Source: Glaciecola sp048820975 (lineage in GTDB: Bacteria; Pseudomonadota; Gammaproteobacteria; Enterobacterales; Alteromonadaceae). From it: 64,000 bases of DNA. The translations under genes and the position numbers were made by a program. Position 1 is the stretch's first letter. Every line of letters starts with the position of its first letter. This document shows, in pieces, positions 27,782-36,138 of the stretch. The DNA lies in NCBI RefSeq assembly GCF_048820975.1, contig NZ_JBMEUF010000003.1:186001-250000 (forward strand). The letters are read 5' to 3'. The notes below the pieces were generated by a model. That model had not been told where the DNA came from. It worked only from the letters and a program-made list of their open reading frames with translations, and made no database searches.

Positions 27782-28804
27782 ATGGAAAACTTTCACCCGC
27801 AAGATTGGCTCATTCTACTTATAACACTTACCCTTAGCGGTGCAGTGTTAAGTGGATTAAACTGGTTATTATTAACAAAGCACAAAGAGCTAAGTGCCGA
27901 GCAGCGCTTACCTCGCCAGTTGACCATGCTAGCATTTACTATCGTGGCAATAGTCGCGGTGGTGTTGTCATTACCTGTGCAAGAGAGCTCAAGAAATCAG
28001 TTGCTCGCGTTGTTAGGTGTGCTTATTTCGGGTGTTATAGCGTTTTCATCTACCACTATTGTATCTAACTTAATGGCTGGTATTGTACTTAGCCTAAACC
28101 GTCCCTTTCGAACCGGTGACTACATTAAATGTAATGGTTTTGCAGGAAGGGTTATAGAAAAAGGTTTGTTAGATACTGAAATTCAAACTGAACAACGCAC
28201 GCTAATTCATGTTGCTAATAGCCAATTAATTACCGCCCCTGTTGAAGTGGTTAGAAGTTCAGGTACGTTTATTAGTGCTGAAATTTCTATAGGTTATGAC
28301 ACTCATCATAGCTTGCTTTCAAAGCATCTTGAAAAAGCGGCGCAAAACGCGGGCTTAAGTGATGCTTTCGTTCACGTTACCGCTTTAGGTGATTTTTCGG
28401 TAAGTTATAAAGTGGTAGGCATGCTGCTTGATACAAAAAGTATGTTAACGACTCGTTCTAAGCTTCATGTAGCGATATTAGATGAACTGCACAATAACGA
28501 TATTGAAATATTGTCTCCTAAATTTGTAGCCTCTAGAACCACCGACCCTGACAAACAATTTATTGCGAAGGCAAAAGCTAAGCAAATTAAAGAAACGCTT
28601 ACGCAGGAAGATATTGCATTTGATAAGGCCGAAGAAGCTGAAAAAATTGATTCTCAAAAATCGGCGCTGCAAGAGCGCTTGGCAGAACTTAAACAAAGCT
28701 TGAGTGATGCATCAGAGGAACAAAAAGAAGCGATGAAATTAGAAATCACGTCGGTGCAAGAATCACTTAAACAAATTGAAACTACGCCTACCCAGGCTGA
28801 CTAA
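27782..28804 (+). CDS. MscS-type mechanosensitive channel
   Basis: Small-conductance mechanosensitive channel-like membrane protein. It has 340 aa. Predicted helices lie at about residues 10-30, 46-65 and 73-108, the last being the pore-lining helix before SLNRPFRTGDYIKCNGFAG, the family signature of the beta domain. The C-terminus (about 265-335) is a charged coiled coil not found in E. coli MscS. It starts two bases after der, an unusual partner, so it is probably co-translated with it. Osmotic protection is the family role; gating here is inferred only. Confidence 0.85.
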   Translation: MENFHPQDWLILLITLTLSGAVLSGLNWLLLTKHKELSAEQRLPRQLTMLAFTIVAIVAVVLSLPVQESSRNQLLALLGVLISGVIAFSSTTIVSNLMAGIVLSLNRPFRTGDYIKCNGFAGRVIEKGLLDTEIQTEQRTLIHVANSQLITAPVEVVRSSGTFISAEISIGYDTHHSLLSKHLEKAAQNAGLSDAFVHVTALGDFSVSYKVVGMLLDTKSMLTTRSKLHVAILDELHNNDIEILSPKFVASRTTDPDKQFIAKAKAKQIKETLTQEDIAFDKAEEAEKIDSQKSALQERLAELKQSLSDASEEQKEAMKLEITSVQESLKQIETTPTQAD

Positions 28805-28840
28805 CTCGCTTAGTTAATTCGCCCTTGTTGTAACAGGCAC

Positions 28841-28905
28841 GTCACAAAAGCTTCATCGCTTGGTCAATTATTGGTCATCTAACTGTCAATAATCCTTAAT
28901 ATGAT
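28841..28905 (+). promoter_or_regulatory. Tandem Pho-box-like array and -10 element
   Basis: GTCA occurs at 28841, 28863, 28874 and 28885, with a degenerate TTCA at 28852, so five units fall on an exact 11-bp period. The last two 7-mers resemble the CTGTCAT half-site of the PhoB box. TATGAT lies at 28900-28905, 10 bases after the last unit and with no separate -35, the usual arrangement for PhoB-activated promoters. The coding start is 27 bp further on. Confidence 0.6.
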
Positions 28906-28932
28906 CTTCATCTTTAAAACAGGGTGTTGATT

Positions 28933-30789
28933 ATGAAAATTAAAAATGGCTTTAAAATTTCTTTGCTAGCAAGTGCATTAGTATTCGCGTTGTCTGGATG
29001 TGTTGATGACGGAGAAGATGGCGCTACAGGCGCTCAGGGCGCTGCCGGTTTAGACGGCACTAACGGTGAAAATGGCAGTAGCTTACCAAGAGAACTCAGT
29101 ATAGAAGTTGTAGGGCGCTTTGCAACAGGAGTATATGGTAAAAGTGCGGCAGAAATTGTGCAATTTCACTCGGGCTCTCAGTCAGTTTTCGCAGTTAATG
29201 GTGACACCAATCAAATAGAAGTTATTAGTTTAGCTACCTTGCCTACCGCTGGTGTAGGTAGCCCAATCACTGATGAAAGCTTAAGTTCAACGGCCTTCAC
29301 CTTTCCACAAAGCGTTGACGTTACTGATGAAACAAATGCTACCAGTACTATTAATTTAGGCGGGGCCAATTCCATTGCCGTTATGGATAACATGCTAGCC
29401 ATTGCGATTGCCGCTGATAATAAGCAGGCTAATGGCGCAGTATTATTCTATACCTTAGATTCAGCAGGCCAAGGTACTTTTGTTAAAGCTGTTGAAGTGG
29501 GTGCATTACCTGACATGCTTACTTTTACACCCGATGGTTCAAAAGTACTGGTTGCCAATGAAGGCGAGCCTGACGGCGATTACCTTGTAGATCCTGAGGG
29601 CAGTATTTCGGTAATCGACATTACCGATGGCACGCCTGCTAATGTAGCCACTACCATTAATATGACAAGTGATATGGTATTTAGCAGTGACTTGCTAAGC
29701 AGCTCAGACTACAACACCGAAGAAGAGCGTATGGAATTATTAGCGCAAGCGGGAGTAAAGTTTGCGGGCCCGGCATCAAACACAGCGGCTAAAGATTTAG
29801 AGCCAGAATATATTACAGTAAGTGCAGATAGCACTATGGCTTATGTATCACTGCAAGAGAACAACGCAATTGGCGTCATTGATTTAGCCGACATGACCAT
29901 TGAAGTGAAGCCTTTAGGTTTTAAAGATTGGGCCCAGTACGATATTGATTTTACTAATGAAGACGAATTACCAAATTTTCAAAAGCTTCCTAATGTGTAT
30001 GGGATGTATCAACCCGATACAATCGCTAGTTATACGTGGAATGGCGCAACTTTTATTGTGTCAGCAAATGAAGGTGATTCTCGTGACTATGACGCATTTT
30101 CTGAAGAGATTAGAGTCGAAGATATTATAGACCCTGATGAATTAAACGCGAGTTTGTCAGAGGAATTACAAGATTTATATGATGCAACAGGTGCCGACGA
30201 CGGCTTAGGGCGTTTAAAAGTCACGTCTGTGCTGGGTGACGCTGATGAAGACGGCGAATATGAAGCATTGTATGCCTATGGTGCGCGTTCATTTTCTATT
30301 TGGGACCAAAACATTAATTTGGTGTTTGACTCGGGTGATGACTTTGGAAAAATATCTTCTGCCATCTTAGGCAATGACTTCAACAGCGCTCACACTGAAA
30401 ATAAAGGTGATAACCGCTCTGATGACAAAGGCGGTGAGCCTGAAGCTATTGCAGTTGGCATGATTGAAGAAAGAACATATGCATTTGTTGGCTCGGAGCG
30501 TTCGGGTGATTTGTTTATATATGATGTAAGCAATCCGTTTCAAGCAACGTTTGTATCTCATTACAATAATCGTGATTTTAGCGTAGATTTTGAGTTAGAT
30601 GATGACTTAGACAACCCATGTGATGCAGCCGAAGGGATGGATTGCACAGAAGTGCCAAATGCGGGTGACTTAGGCCCAGAAAGTATTGCATTCATTAGTG
30701 CTGATAACAGCCCTAATGGCAATCCATTACTGGTAATTGGGAACGAAGTTAGCGGAACGGTAACCGTTTACCAAGTGACAGAGCTTTAA
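28933..30789 (+). CDS. Choice-of-anchor I family lipoprotein with collagen-like N-terminal repeat
   Basis: At 618 aa from the ATG at 28933 (AGGG upstream), this carries a lipobox LSGC (Cys23). Seven Gly-X-Y triplets follow (about residues 29-49; GATGAQGAAGLDG). The remainder is a beta-propeller-like choice-of-anchor I domain: FTPDGSKVLVANEGEPDGDY, EPEYITVSADSTMAYVSLQE, ANEGDSRDYD, YGARSFSIWD and PEAIAVG. Family members are often annotated as alkaline phosphatases, but I see no classical phosphatase active site, so catalysis is unproven. A Pho-box-like promoter precedes it, which fits a role in phosphate limitation. A terminator follows. Confidence 0.85.
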   Translation: MKIKNGFKISLLASALVFALSGCVDDGEDGATGAQGAAGLDGTNGENGSSLPRELSIEVVGRFATGVYGKSAAEIVQFHSGSQSVFAVNGDTNQIEVISLATLPTAGVGSPITDESLSSTAFTFPQSVDVTDETNATSTINLGGANSIAVMDNMLAIAIAADNKQANGAVLFYTLDSAGQGTFVKAVEVGALPDMLTFTPDGSKVLVANEGEPDGDYLVDPEGSISVIDITDGTPANVATTINMTSDMVFSSDLLSSSDYNTEEERMELLAQAGVKFAGPASNTAAKDLEPEYITVSADSTMAYVSLQENNAIGVIDLADMTIEVKPLGFKDWAQYDIDFTNEDELPNFQKLPNVYGMYQPDTIASYTWNGATFIVSANEGDSRDYDAFSEEIRVEDIIDPDELNASLSEELQDLYDATGADDGLGRLKVTSVLGDADEDGEYEALYAYGARSFSIWDQNINLVFDSGDDFGKISSAILGNDFNSAHTENKGDNRSDDKGGEPEAIAVGMIEERTYAFVGSERSGDLFIYDVSNPFQATFVSHYNNRDFSVDFELDDDLDNPCDAAEGMDCTEVPNAGDLGPESIAFISADNSPNGNPLLVIGNEVSGTVTVYQVTEL

Positions 30790-30816
30790 TACAAAAGCGC
30801 TACAATAGGTGAATAT

Positions 30817-30847
30817 AAAAAGCGAAGGTATATACCTTCGCGTTTTT
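30817..30847. terminator. Bidirectional terminator between convergent genes
   Basis: GCGAAGGTA and TACCTTCGC form a 9-bp stem with A residues before and T residues after. It lies between the choice-of-anchor I gene and the 83-aa secreted protein gene on the other strand. Confidence 0.82.
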
Positions 30848-30850
30848 GTA

Positions 30851-31102
30851 TTAGTTTTGGGCTTTACGTTCTTCGTGATCAAGTGGAACAGCCACTAAGG
30901 TGTCATCTATAACTTTACACACACCTTCCATTGTATCACCACGGCGCGTTTCAAAACTTACGCTATCACCTTCAGATTTATCTACGCAAGCATCTATAGC
31001 TTCTTGAGGAGGCTGGCCGTGACTAGGCCTACCTTGTGCAAAACTCTGCGTAGATAAAAATAATATAAAGAAAGCGAGTGCTAGAGCTGATTGATGTTTC
31101 AT
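30851..31102 (-). CDS. Small secreted protein of a two/four-cysteine family (83 aa)
   Basis: No named function is known to me. A signal peptide ends near SFAQ-G (residues 20-24), followed by a Pro/His/Gln-rich stretch and a compact domain with Cys39 and Cys62. Residues line up in register with the 126-aa protein at 33505: A38, C39, S49, F50/Y50, G60, C62, L69 and V72 are shared, while Cys48 and Cys71 of that protein are Val and Ala here. It is divergent from the sensor kinase gene. An 18-bp direct-repeat motif shared with the YHYH operon lies 82-99 bp upstream. Periplasmic location is inferred. Confidence 0.7.
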   Translation of the reverse strand: MKHQSALALAFFILFLSTQSFAQGRPSHGQPPQEAIDACVDKSEGDSVSFETRRGDTMEGVCKVIDDTLVAVPLDHEERKAQN

Positions 31103-31165
31103 ACAATTTTTCCTGATTAAATTCGTAAAATAACTTGTTAACGGACTGACTCATTCGTTATGTCG

Positions 31166-31201
31166 CTTATAGTAATCTTCAATTGTGCAGAATGCGTGCA
31201 G
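31166..31201 (-). promoter_or_regulatory. Predicted response-regulator site and -10 for the 83-aa gene
   Basis: Read on the minus strand, 31201-31184 is CTGCACGCATTCTGCACA: two CTGC-type half-sites 11 bp apart. It matches 14 of 18 positions with the motif before the YHYH gene (34953-34936). A TATAAG -10 candidate follows 12 bases downstream (31171-31166), with TACTAT at 9 bases as an alternative. The spacing fits an OmpR/PhoB-class regulator. The same region also serves the divergent kinase gene. Confidence 0.6.
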
Positions 31202-31272
31202 CTTGTGCGTAAATTCACGACAAATTAAGTGCAAGCGCTGGTGAGAATACTAATAATCTCTATAATGGAGAT

Positions 31273-32733
31273 ATGAACATTTCTAAAAAATTATTCCTTT
31301 CGCTAATTGGCTTAACCAGTATTATTCTGCTGGTTACCCTACTATTGGCTCGCTGGAGCTTTGATCAAGGCTTTACGGATTTCATAAATGCATTAGAGCA
31401 GCAACGCTTAGGGCGAATATCTACTGAGGTGCAAGCTGCTTACCAGCAAAGCGACAATACTTGGGATAAAGCTGCCTTAGAAAGCGTTGATCGTACCTTG
31501 TATTTGCATTCAAATAGTTTACCTAATATTTCGAACCGGCAAGCTGGGCGAATAGGCCCCAGCACTAGACCTGAGTTTCCGCCACCAAAAGCCTTTATGG
31601 AAAGGCGAGGGCCGCCCCAAAGACGAGGGCCTCCAGCGGATATACTCACCGCTATGTTTTCATTAAACGACAAACAACTAGCCGGCCCTAAAATTGAGCC
31701 ATCACTTTTTGAAAACGCGATGATGAGTGAGTATGTGGTGCAGTATCAAGGGCAAGACTTAGTTGTTTTAAAAAGTTGGAATAAAGACAAATTTGGCTCA
31801 AGTATGGGAAGTGAGTTTTCACGCCAGCAATTATTGACTAGTTTGTGGATTGGCTTGGCCTGCTTGCTCTTAGCGAGCGTGTTATCGTTTTACTGGTCTA
31901 AAGCCTTACTTAATCCAATTAAAAGCGTGATTGAGGGCATTAAGCGCTTATCACTAGGGCAATATAATGTAGAAATTGAGCATTCACGAAAAGATGAATT
32001 TGGCGCATTGATTAATGACGTGAACGCATTGGCTGCTATTTTGGAGCAAACTAAATCCGCAAAGAGCCGGTGGTTTGCTGATATTTCACATGAGCTGCGT
32101 ACGCCCTTGTCGGTTTTGTTGGGGGAAATAGAAGCTATGCAAATGGGAATTCGCCCTCTGAATCAAGATAATTTGCAGTCACTTCAACAAGAAGCTTTAT
32201 TACTAAAAAGACTGATTGAAGATTTGTATCAGCTTTCGCTTTCAGATTTAGGCGCATTGCGTTACGAGTTTGTGCAGTTCGACGTATCGTTATTGGCTCA
32301 TAGACAGTGTGAAAGTATGCTTCAAAGTGCGGCTGCGGCCGGCATCGATTTTACTTGGGAAATTAGTGATGAGCTGATGCTATTAGGTGATGAAAATCGT
32401 ATAGCGCAGTTATTAAATAATTTACTGAGAAACAGTATGAAATATACAGATGCTCAAGGGCAAAGCCGTTTTAGTCTACAAGCTGATCAAAAGCATATTA
32501 TTCTAAGGCTTGAGGATTCTTTACCGAGCGTAAGTGAACAAGATTGCAAGTTACTGTTTGAGCCTTTGTATCGCACAGAGAAATCCAGAACACGCGATAA
32601 AGGTGGAGCTGGCTTAGGACTAGCTATTTGTCAAAATATAGTACAGGCACATAAAGGAAGCATACACGCACGGCCTTCTCAATTAGGTGGTTTACAGATA
32701 TGCGTATTATTACCGCGTTCAAACAAACATTAA
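31273..32733 (+). CDS. BaeS-like sensor histidine kinase
   Basis: Membrane histidine kinase of 486 aa. Helix 1 spans about residues 8-27. The periplasmic region (28-187) contains an odd Pro/Arg-rich stretch (RRGPPQRRGPP) near 111-121. Helix 2 spans 188-208, then a HAMP domain, then the dimerisation box ISHELRTPLS with phospho-acceptor His273. The ATPase domain has NLLRNSMKYTD (N box) and GGAGLGLAIC (G2 box). It resembles BaeS, which senses envelope stress, but the sensing region is not the E. coli one. The start has GGAG upstream. The partner regulator follows after 44 bp. Confidence 0.9.
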   Translation: MNISKKLFLSLIGLTSIILLVTLLLARWSFDQGFTDFINALEQQRLGRISTEVQAAYQQSDNTWDKAALESVDRTLYLHSNSLPNISNRQAGRIGPSTRPEFPPPKAFMERRGPPQRRGPPADILTAMFSLNDKQLAGPKIEPSLFENAMMSEYVVQYQGQDLVVLKSWNKDKFGSSMGSEFSRQQLLTSLWIGLACLLLASVLSFYWSKALLNPIKSVIEGIKRLSLGQYNVEIEHSRKDEFGALINDVNALAAILEQTKSAKSRWFADISHELRTPLSVLLGEIEAMQMGIRPLNQDNLQSLQQEALLLKRLIEDLYQLSLSDLGALRYEFVQFDVSLLAHRQCESMLQSAAAAGIDFTWEISDELMLLGDENRIAQLLNNLLRNSMKYTDAQGQSRFSLQADQKHIILRLEDSLPSVSEQDCKLLFEPLYRTEKSRTRDKGGAGLGLAICQNIVQAHKGSIHARPSQLGGLQICVLLPRSNKH

Positions 32734-32777
32734 TATATGTGCCAAGGGATTAACCTTTCAACTAACGAGATGATGAT

Positions 32778-33464
32778 ATGAGCAGTAAAGCTAGGGTATT
32801 AATTGTTGAAGACGAAATAAAGATAGCACAGTTACTGTCCGATTTTTTGCAAGCAGATGGCTATGCCACTGATATGCTGCATGATGGAGCACAAGTGATT
32901 GAACACGTAAAAAGCGAGGCGCCTGATTTTATTTTATTAGACGTCATGCTCCCCAACAAAGATGGTCTAAGCTTATGTAAAGAAATTAGGCAGTTTTCTG
33001 AAGTACCTATTTTAATGCTAACGGCCCGTGTTGATGAAATTGATCGCTTGATGGGCTTAGGTTTTGGCGCTGATGATTACGTATGCAAACCATTTTCAGC
33101 ACGAGAGGTGGTAGCTAGAGTGCATGCAATATTAAAGCGGGTAAAACAAGTCCCCAAAGTGCAAGATGAAAGTGTATTAGATTATAAAAACGTGAGCTTA
33201 GATGAAAATAAGTTCTTATGCTTGGTAAGCGGCCAAAAAGTTGAATTAACGCCGGTCGAGTTTAATTTGTTAAGAACACTAATGAGCCGACCTGGCCAAG
33301 TTTTTTCGCGTGCAGTGTTAATGGACAATAGTTATAAAGACGCCCGCATTGTAAGTAACCGAACTATTGATAGCCATATGAAAAACTTACGTGGAAAAAT
33401 AAACGCGCATCAAGAAAATGACATCATTCATACTATTTACGGAGTAGGATACAAGCTAGAGTAG
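32778..33464 (+). CDS. OmpR/PhoB-family response regulator (BaeR-like)
   Basis: Response regulator of 228 aa. The receiver domain has an acidic pocket (VEDE) and phospho-acceptor Asp55 (FILLDVMLPNKDG). The conserved Lys is in YVCKPFSAREV. A C-terminal winged helix (LTPVEFNLLRTLMSRPGQV and RTIDSHMKNLRGKI) follows. Such regulators bind direct repeats with an 11-bp period, exactly the layout seen upstream of the 83-aa and YHYH genes. It is a clear partner of the adjacent kinase. Confidence 0.93.
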   Translation: MSSKARVLIVEDEIKIAQLLSDFLQADGYATDMLHDGAQVIEHVKSEAPDFILLDVMLPNKDGLSLCKEIRQFSEVPILMLTARVDEIDRLMGLGFGADDYVCKPFSAREVVARVHAILKRVKQVPKVQDESVLDYKNVSLDENKFLCLVSGQKVELTPVEFNLLRTLMSRPGQVFSRAVLMDNSYKDARIVSNRTIDSHMKNLRGKINAHQENDIIHTIYGVGYKLE

Positions 33465-33504
33465 GCTTGTATCTACCCGTTTAGTGCAATACTAAAAAAA
33501 ACGC

Positions 33505-33885
33505 TTATTGCTTAATCTCTACTTTTTCGAGTGCCTTCTTTGCTTGCTCATTGTCTTCATGGCTGTGAGTGCTATCGGTATGTTCGTGCGGGTGGGCTTC
33601 AATAATAAAATTAGGGTCTACGTTTAGGGTGTTAAATTTGTACTCTATTTTTTCAATCGGCATGTTTCTTACACACATCAATACCTCTGACATTGCTTGG
33701 CAAGAACCTTTGTATAGGTCGGTTTCATTTACCACGTAGCTGCAAGGGGCATCTTTTATTGCCTCTTCACAGGCCTTCCAAGGTTTCGTATTTACATGCT
33801 GGCCGTGGGCGGCCGCTAAACAGCTTACCGACATAAAAATAATGCTACATGCTAACTTGTGAGTGAAAGATAAATAATTTCGCAT
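33505..33885 (-). CDS. Secreted four-cysteine protein with His-rich tail (126 aa)
   Basis: Function unknown. A signal peptide ends near LAAA-H (residues 23-27). Cysteines at 39, 48, 62 and 71 form a C-x8-C-x13-C-x8-C module in exact register with the 83-aa protein on the other side of the two-component system. The C-terminal part has HPHEHTDSTHSHED, a likely metal-binding stretch, then a Lys/Glu helix. It begins 12 bp after the YHYH gene stop, so the two form an operon. Two disulfides in the periplasm are inferred. Confidence 0.72.
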   Translation of the reverse strand: MRNYLSFTHKLACSIIFMSVSCLAAAHGQHVNTKPWKACEEAIKDAPCSYVVNETDLYKGSCQAMSEVLMCVRNMPIEKIEYKFNTLNVDPNFIIEAHPHEHTDSTHSHEDNEQAKKALEKVEIKQ

Positions 33886-33897
33886 TTTGCTTAACCG

Positions 33898-34887
33898 TTA
33901 TTGTGCTGTTTCGCCGCTAAAGCAGCCTATAAACATGTTTTCAGCAACGCTAGCTGCATGGTAGTGATAACCGCGAGTGTCATCTTCATGTCCTCTACAA
34001 TTATCTAAATCACTTGCTTCGTTACCTTGAGCATCTAACATACCGTAAATGCCAAATCCATCCAAGGCATAAGCAAACATACTGGCGTGGCCATCTTCTT
34101 CAATTAGAAGTTCGCTGCATCCTGCTGAACCATGATAATGATACCCTGCTACTGGGTTTATATGTCCTGCGCAATCATCAAATGCGGCAATGGTATAAGC
34201 GCCCAAAATAGCATCCACTGGCGCGGGGGCAGCAATAGTCACTCCATTTAAACTTACTCCCACATTACCGTTGCCAACACTGTTGGCAGATGATGCAAGC
34301 ACAGGGGTAATGGGAATCAAAAAGGTTTCACTTACGCCGCCATTTACGTAATCAATAGAGCATTCAACACAATGGTTTTGATACTCAGCCGCCACGTTTG
34401 GACGCGCAGCCCCATCACACGCTTCTAAGGTATCGCTTACATTTACTTGGCCGGTAATAGGATCATAAAGCTGCCAGTTACTATCATTATATAGGGTGGC
34501 CAAGCTCTGAATAAAGTCACCGTCTATGTCATATACTTCGCCGCTGCCGTCAAACCAAATGCCAACTTCATCAGCCGTGGCATAAATATCACGTGGGCAA
34601 AACGACCCAATAGTATAGTTAGAAGGTACGCCAGCCACAGTGATTTCATAGCATTGGCTTGTTTCGCCGTTACTTAGGGTACACGTAGTAGTGGCCACAG
34701 AATCAGACAATGCATTTGCATCAAATAAGTTTGGATCAAGCTCTCGCACTAGCACATCAGAAGTTGTGGTAGTGCCCGTATCGCTCGTTGTACTTTGTTC
34801 ACTTGAGCTTGAATCAGAGTCAGACGAGCATGCACCAAGTAAGCTTATAGCCAATAAGGTGCTAAAAATAGTGAGTGTGGCTTTCAT
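33898..34887 (-). CDS. YHYH-domain lipoprotein
   Basis: At 329 aa it has lipobox LGAC (Cys20), then a Ser/Thr-rich spacer of about 30 residues. The mature domain carries the family's two signature blocks GYHYHGSAGCSELL and RGYHYHAAS in the C-terminal third, plus multiple Cys (CSIDYVNGG, DDCAGHINP and DNCRGHEDD). YHYH proteins have no established activity; the His clusters suggest metal binding. It leads an operon with the 126-aa His-rich protein. Its promoter has a predicted regulator site 9 bases before a perfect TATAAT. Confidence 0.85.
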   Translation of the reverse strand: MKATLTIFSTLLAISLLGACSSDSDSSSSEQSTTSDTGTTTTSDVLVRELDPNLFDANALSDSVATTTCTLSNGETSQCYEITVAGVPSNYTIGSFCPRDIYATADEVGIWFDGSGEVYDIDGDFIQSLATLYNDSNWQLYDPITGQVNVSDTLEACDGAARPNVAAEYQNHCVECSIDYVNGGVSETFLIPITPVLASSANSVGNGNVGVSLNGVTIAAPAPVDAILGAYTIAAFDDCAGHINPVAGYHYHGSAGCSELLIEEDGHASMFAYALDGFGIYGMLDAQGNEASDLDNCRGHEDDTRGYHYHAASVAENMFIGCFSGETAQ

Positions 34888-34920
34888 GTTTATCTCAATG
34901 TAATACGTTTATGGATGTGT

Positions 34921-34953
34921 ATTATATTGGCTCAATGTGCAGAAAATGCGCAG
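34921..34953 (-). promoter_or_regulatory. Predicted response-regulator site and TATAAT of the YHYH operon
   Basis: Read on the minus strand, 34953-34936 is CTGCGCATTTTCTGCACA, a 7+4+7 direct repeat with 11-bp period. After nine bases comes TATAAT (34926-34921), about 33 bp before the ATG. There is no -35 hexamer, so the repeat takes its place, as in promoters activated by OmpR/PhoB-class regulators. Confidence 0.65.
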
Positions 34954-35002
34954 TTCTTGTGAAATATTAGGTAGTTATAAGGGACTATGTTTGAAAAAGC
35001 GC

Positions 35003-36058
35003 TTAACCTTGGCGCATACGCTGCATAAAAATAGACTCACGCGGCACCACAATATAGGGCAAAGATTCTTGCACTAATTGATGCATCATAAACTCCGGAA
35101 CATTGCCGCTTAGCTTAATGATTTTGTCATTTTGCATAAAGATATATTGCGTACTGTAAACCGGCACTGTGTGGCTGTTGAAGGTAACTTCTAATTGGTG
35201 TCCTGATATGTTTTTGTCAGAATACGAGAGCGTGGTTGGCGTTACATCAGAAATCAAATAATCACTTATATGGGCACTTAACAAACGCGCTTTTATTTGT
35301 TCACTTTCATTTTTTAATTCATTCGCTAAGTTGTTGGTTTGTGTTATTTTTCCATTGGCAAGGGGAAAGGGCGAAATTGGATAAACGCTCACATCTAAAA
35401 TGGCATCACCAAAATTCGGGTGAGTATAGCGCGTAACGCTACCTGCTAATGGATCACGATAAATTGCGGTGTCTGTTTTAATGAAGTCACCAATTTTAGC
35501 TGGGGTGATTAAGTCTTGTTCGTAATTACTGGCTTGTAATACCGCATGGATTTTACGTGCGTCAAGCACCTCATTTTTGGCCAAATACTCAACCCAATCA
35601 GACAACAAAGCGCGCGCAGTTTCATCCGTATTATTATCAATAATACCCGTAAATGTTTTCTCATCTAATGGCACAGAACGCCACACGGTGCTAATTTCTA
35701 GCACAAGTTCTGTTTGGCCCTCATTATTTGTAAATTGAGCATTGCCAATTAGCACTTCATAATCTGATAAACCAAGGCCCTCAATTAGTTCCTGAGCCTT
35801 AGGGATACTGCTGGCCAAATCAGAAAGCGCGTAAGCATCAAGTATATTTAAGTGGCAATTAGATGGTTCAGCGCTGTTGTGCTCAACACATTTTTGCTTG
35901 AGTGAATTGCTTACATAGGCAGCATAAATAGGAAGGGATGAAGTTTGCGCGTAAAGCAATTGGATGTAAGTAAAGGTAGCAAGAAAACCAACCAAAAGGG
36001 TTTTAGTAGACAACAGTAATACGCGCACAATAATGGACTCTGTTTTATAATTAAGCAA
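35003..36058 (-). CDS. Conserved-looking hypothetical secreted protein
   Basis: I do not recognise this 351-aa protein. One hydrophobic segment (about residues 13-37, ending LLYAQTSS) is a signal peptide or anchor. The rest is a soluble mixed alpha/beta sequence with a Cys pair in KQKCVEHNSAEPSNCH near the start. The assumed start is a TTG, and a GTG at codon 12 would still keep the hydrophobic segment, so the start is uncertain. It is transcribed alone between the YHYH promoter and xseA, with about 80 bp to xseA. Nothing ties it clearly to either neighbour. Confidence 0.6.
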   Translation of the reverse strand: MLNYKTESIIVRVLLLSTKTLLVGFLATFTYIQLLYAQTSSLPIYAAYVSNSLKQKCVEHNSAEPSNCHLNILDAYALSDLASSIPKAQELIEGLGLSDYEVLIGNAQFTNNEGQTELVLEISTVWRSVPLDEKTFTGIIDNNTDETARALLSDWVEYLAKNEVLDARKIHAVLQASNYEQDLITPAKIGDFIKTDTAIYRDPLAGSVTRYTHPNFGDAILDVSVYPISPFPLANGKITQTNNLANELKNESEQIKARLLSAHISDYLISDVTPTTLSYSDKNISGHQLEVTFNSHTVPVYSTQYIFMQNDKIIKLSGNVPEFMMHQLVQESLPYIVVPRESIFMQRMRQG

Positions 36059-36138
36059 CTTCGCTAATGTAGAACTAGCGTTAAAACACAGCCCCTCGTC
36101 TCCATATTATAACCAATTGGTCAAATTATAGTAAATAA

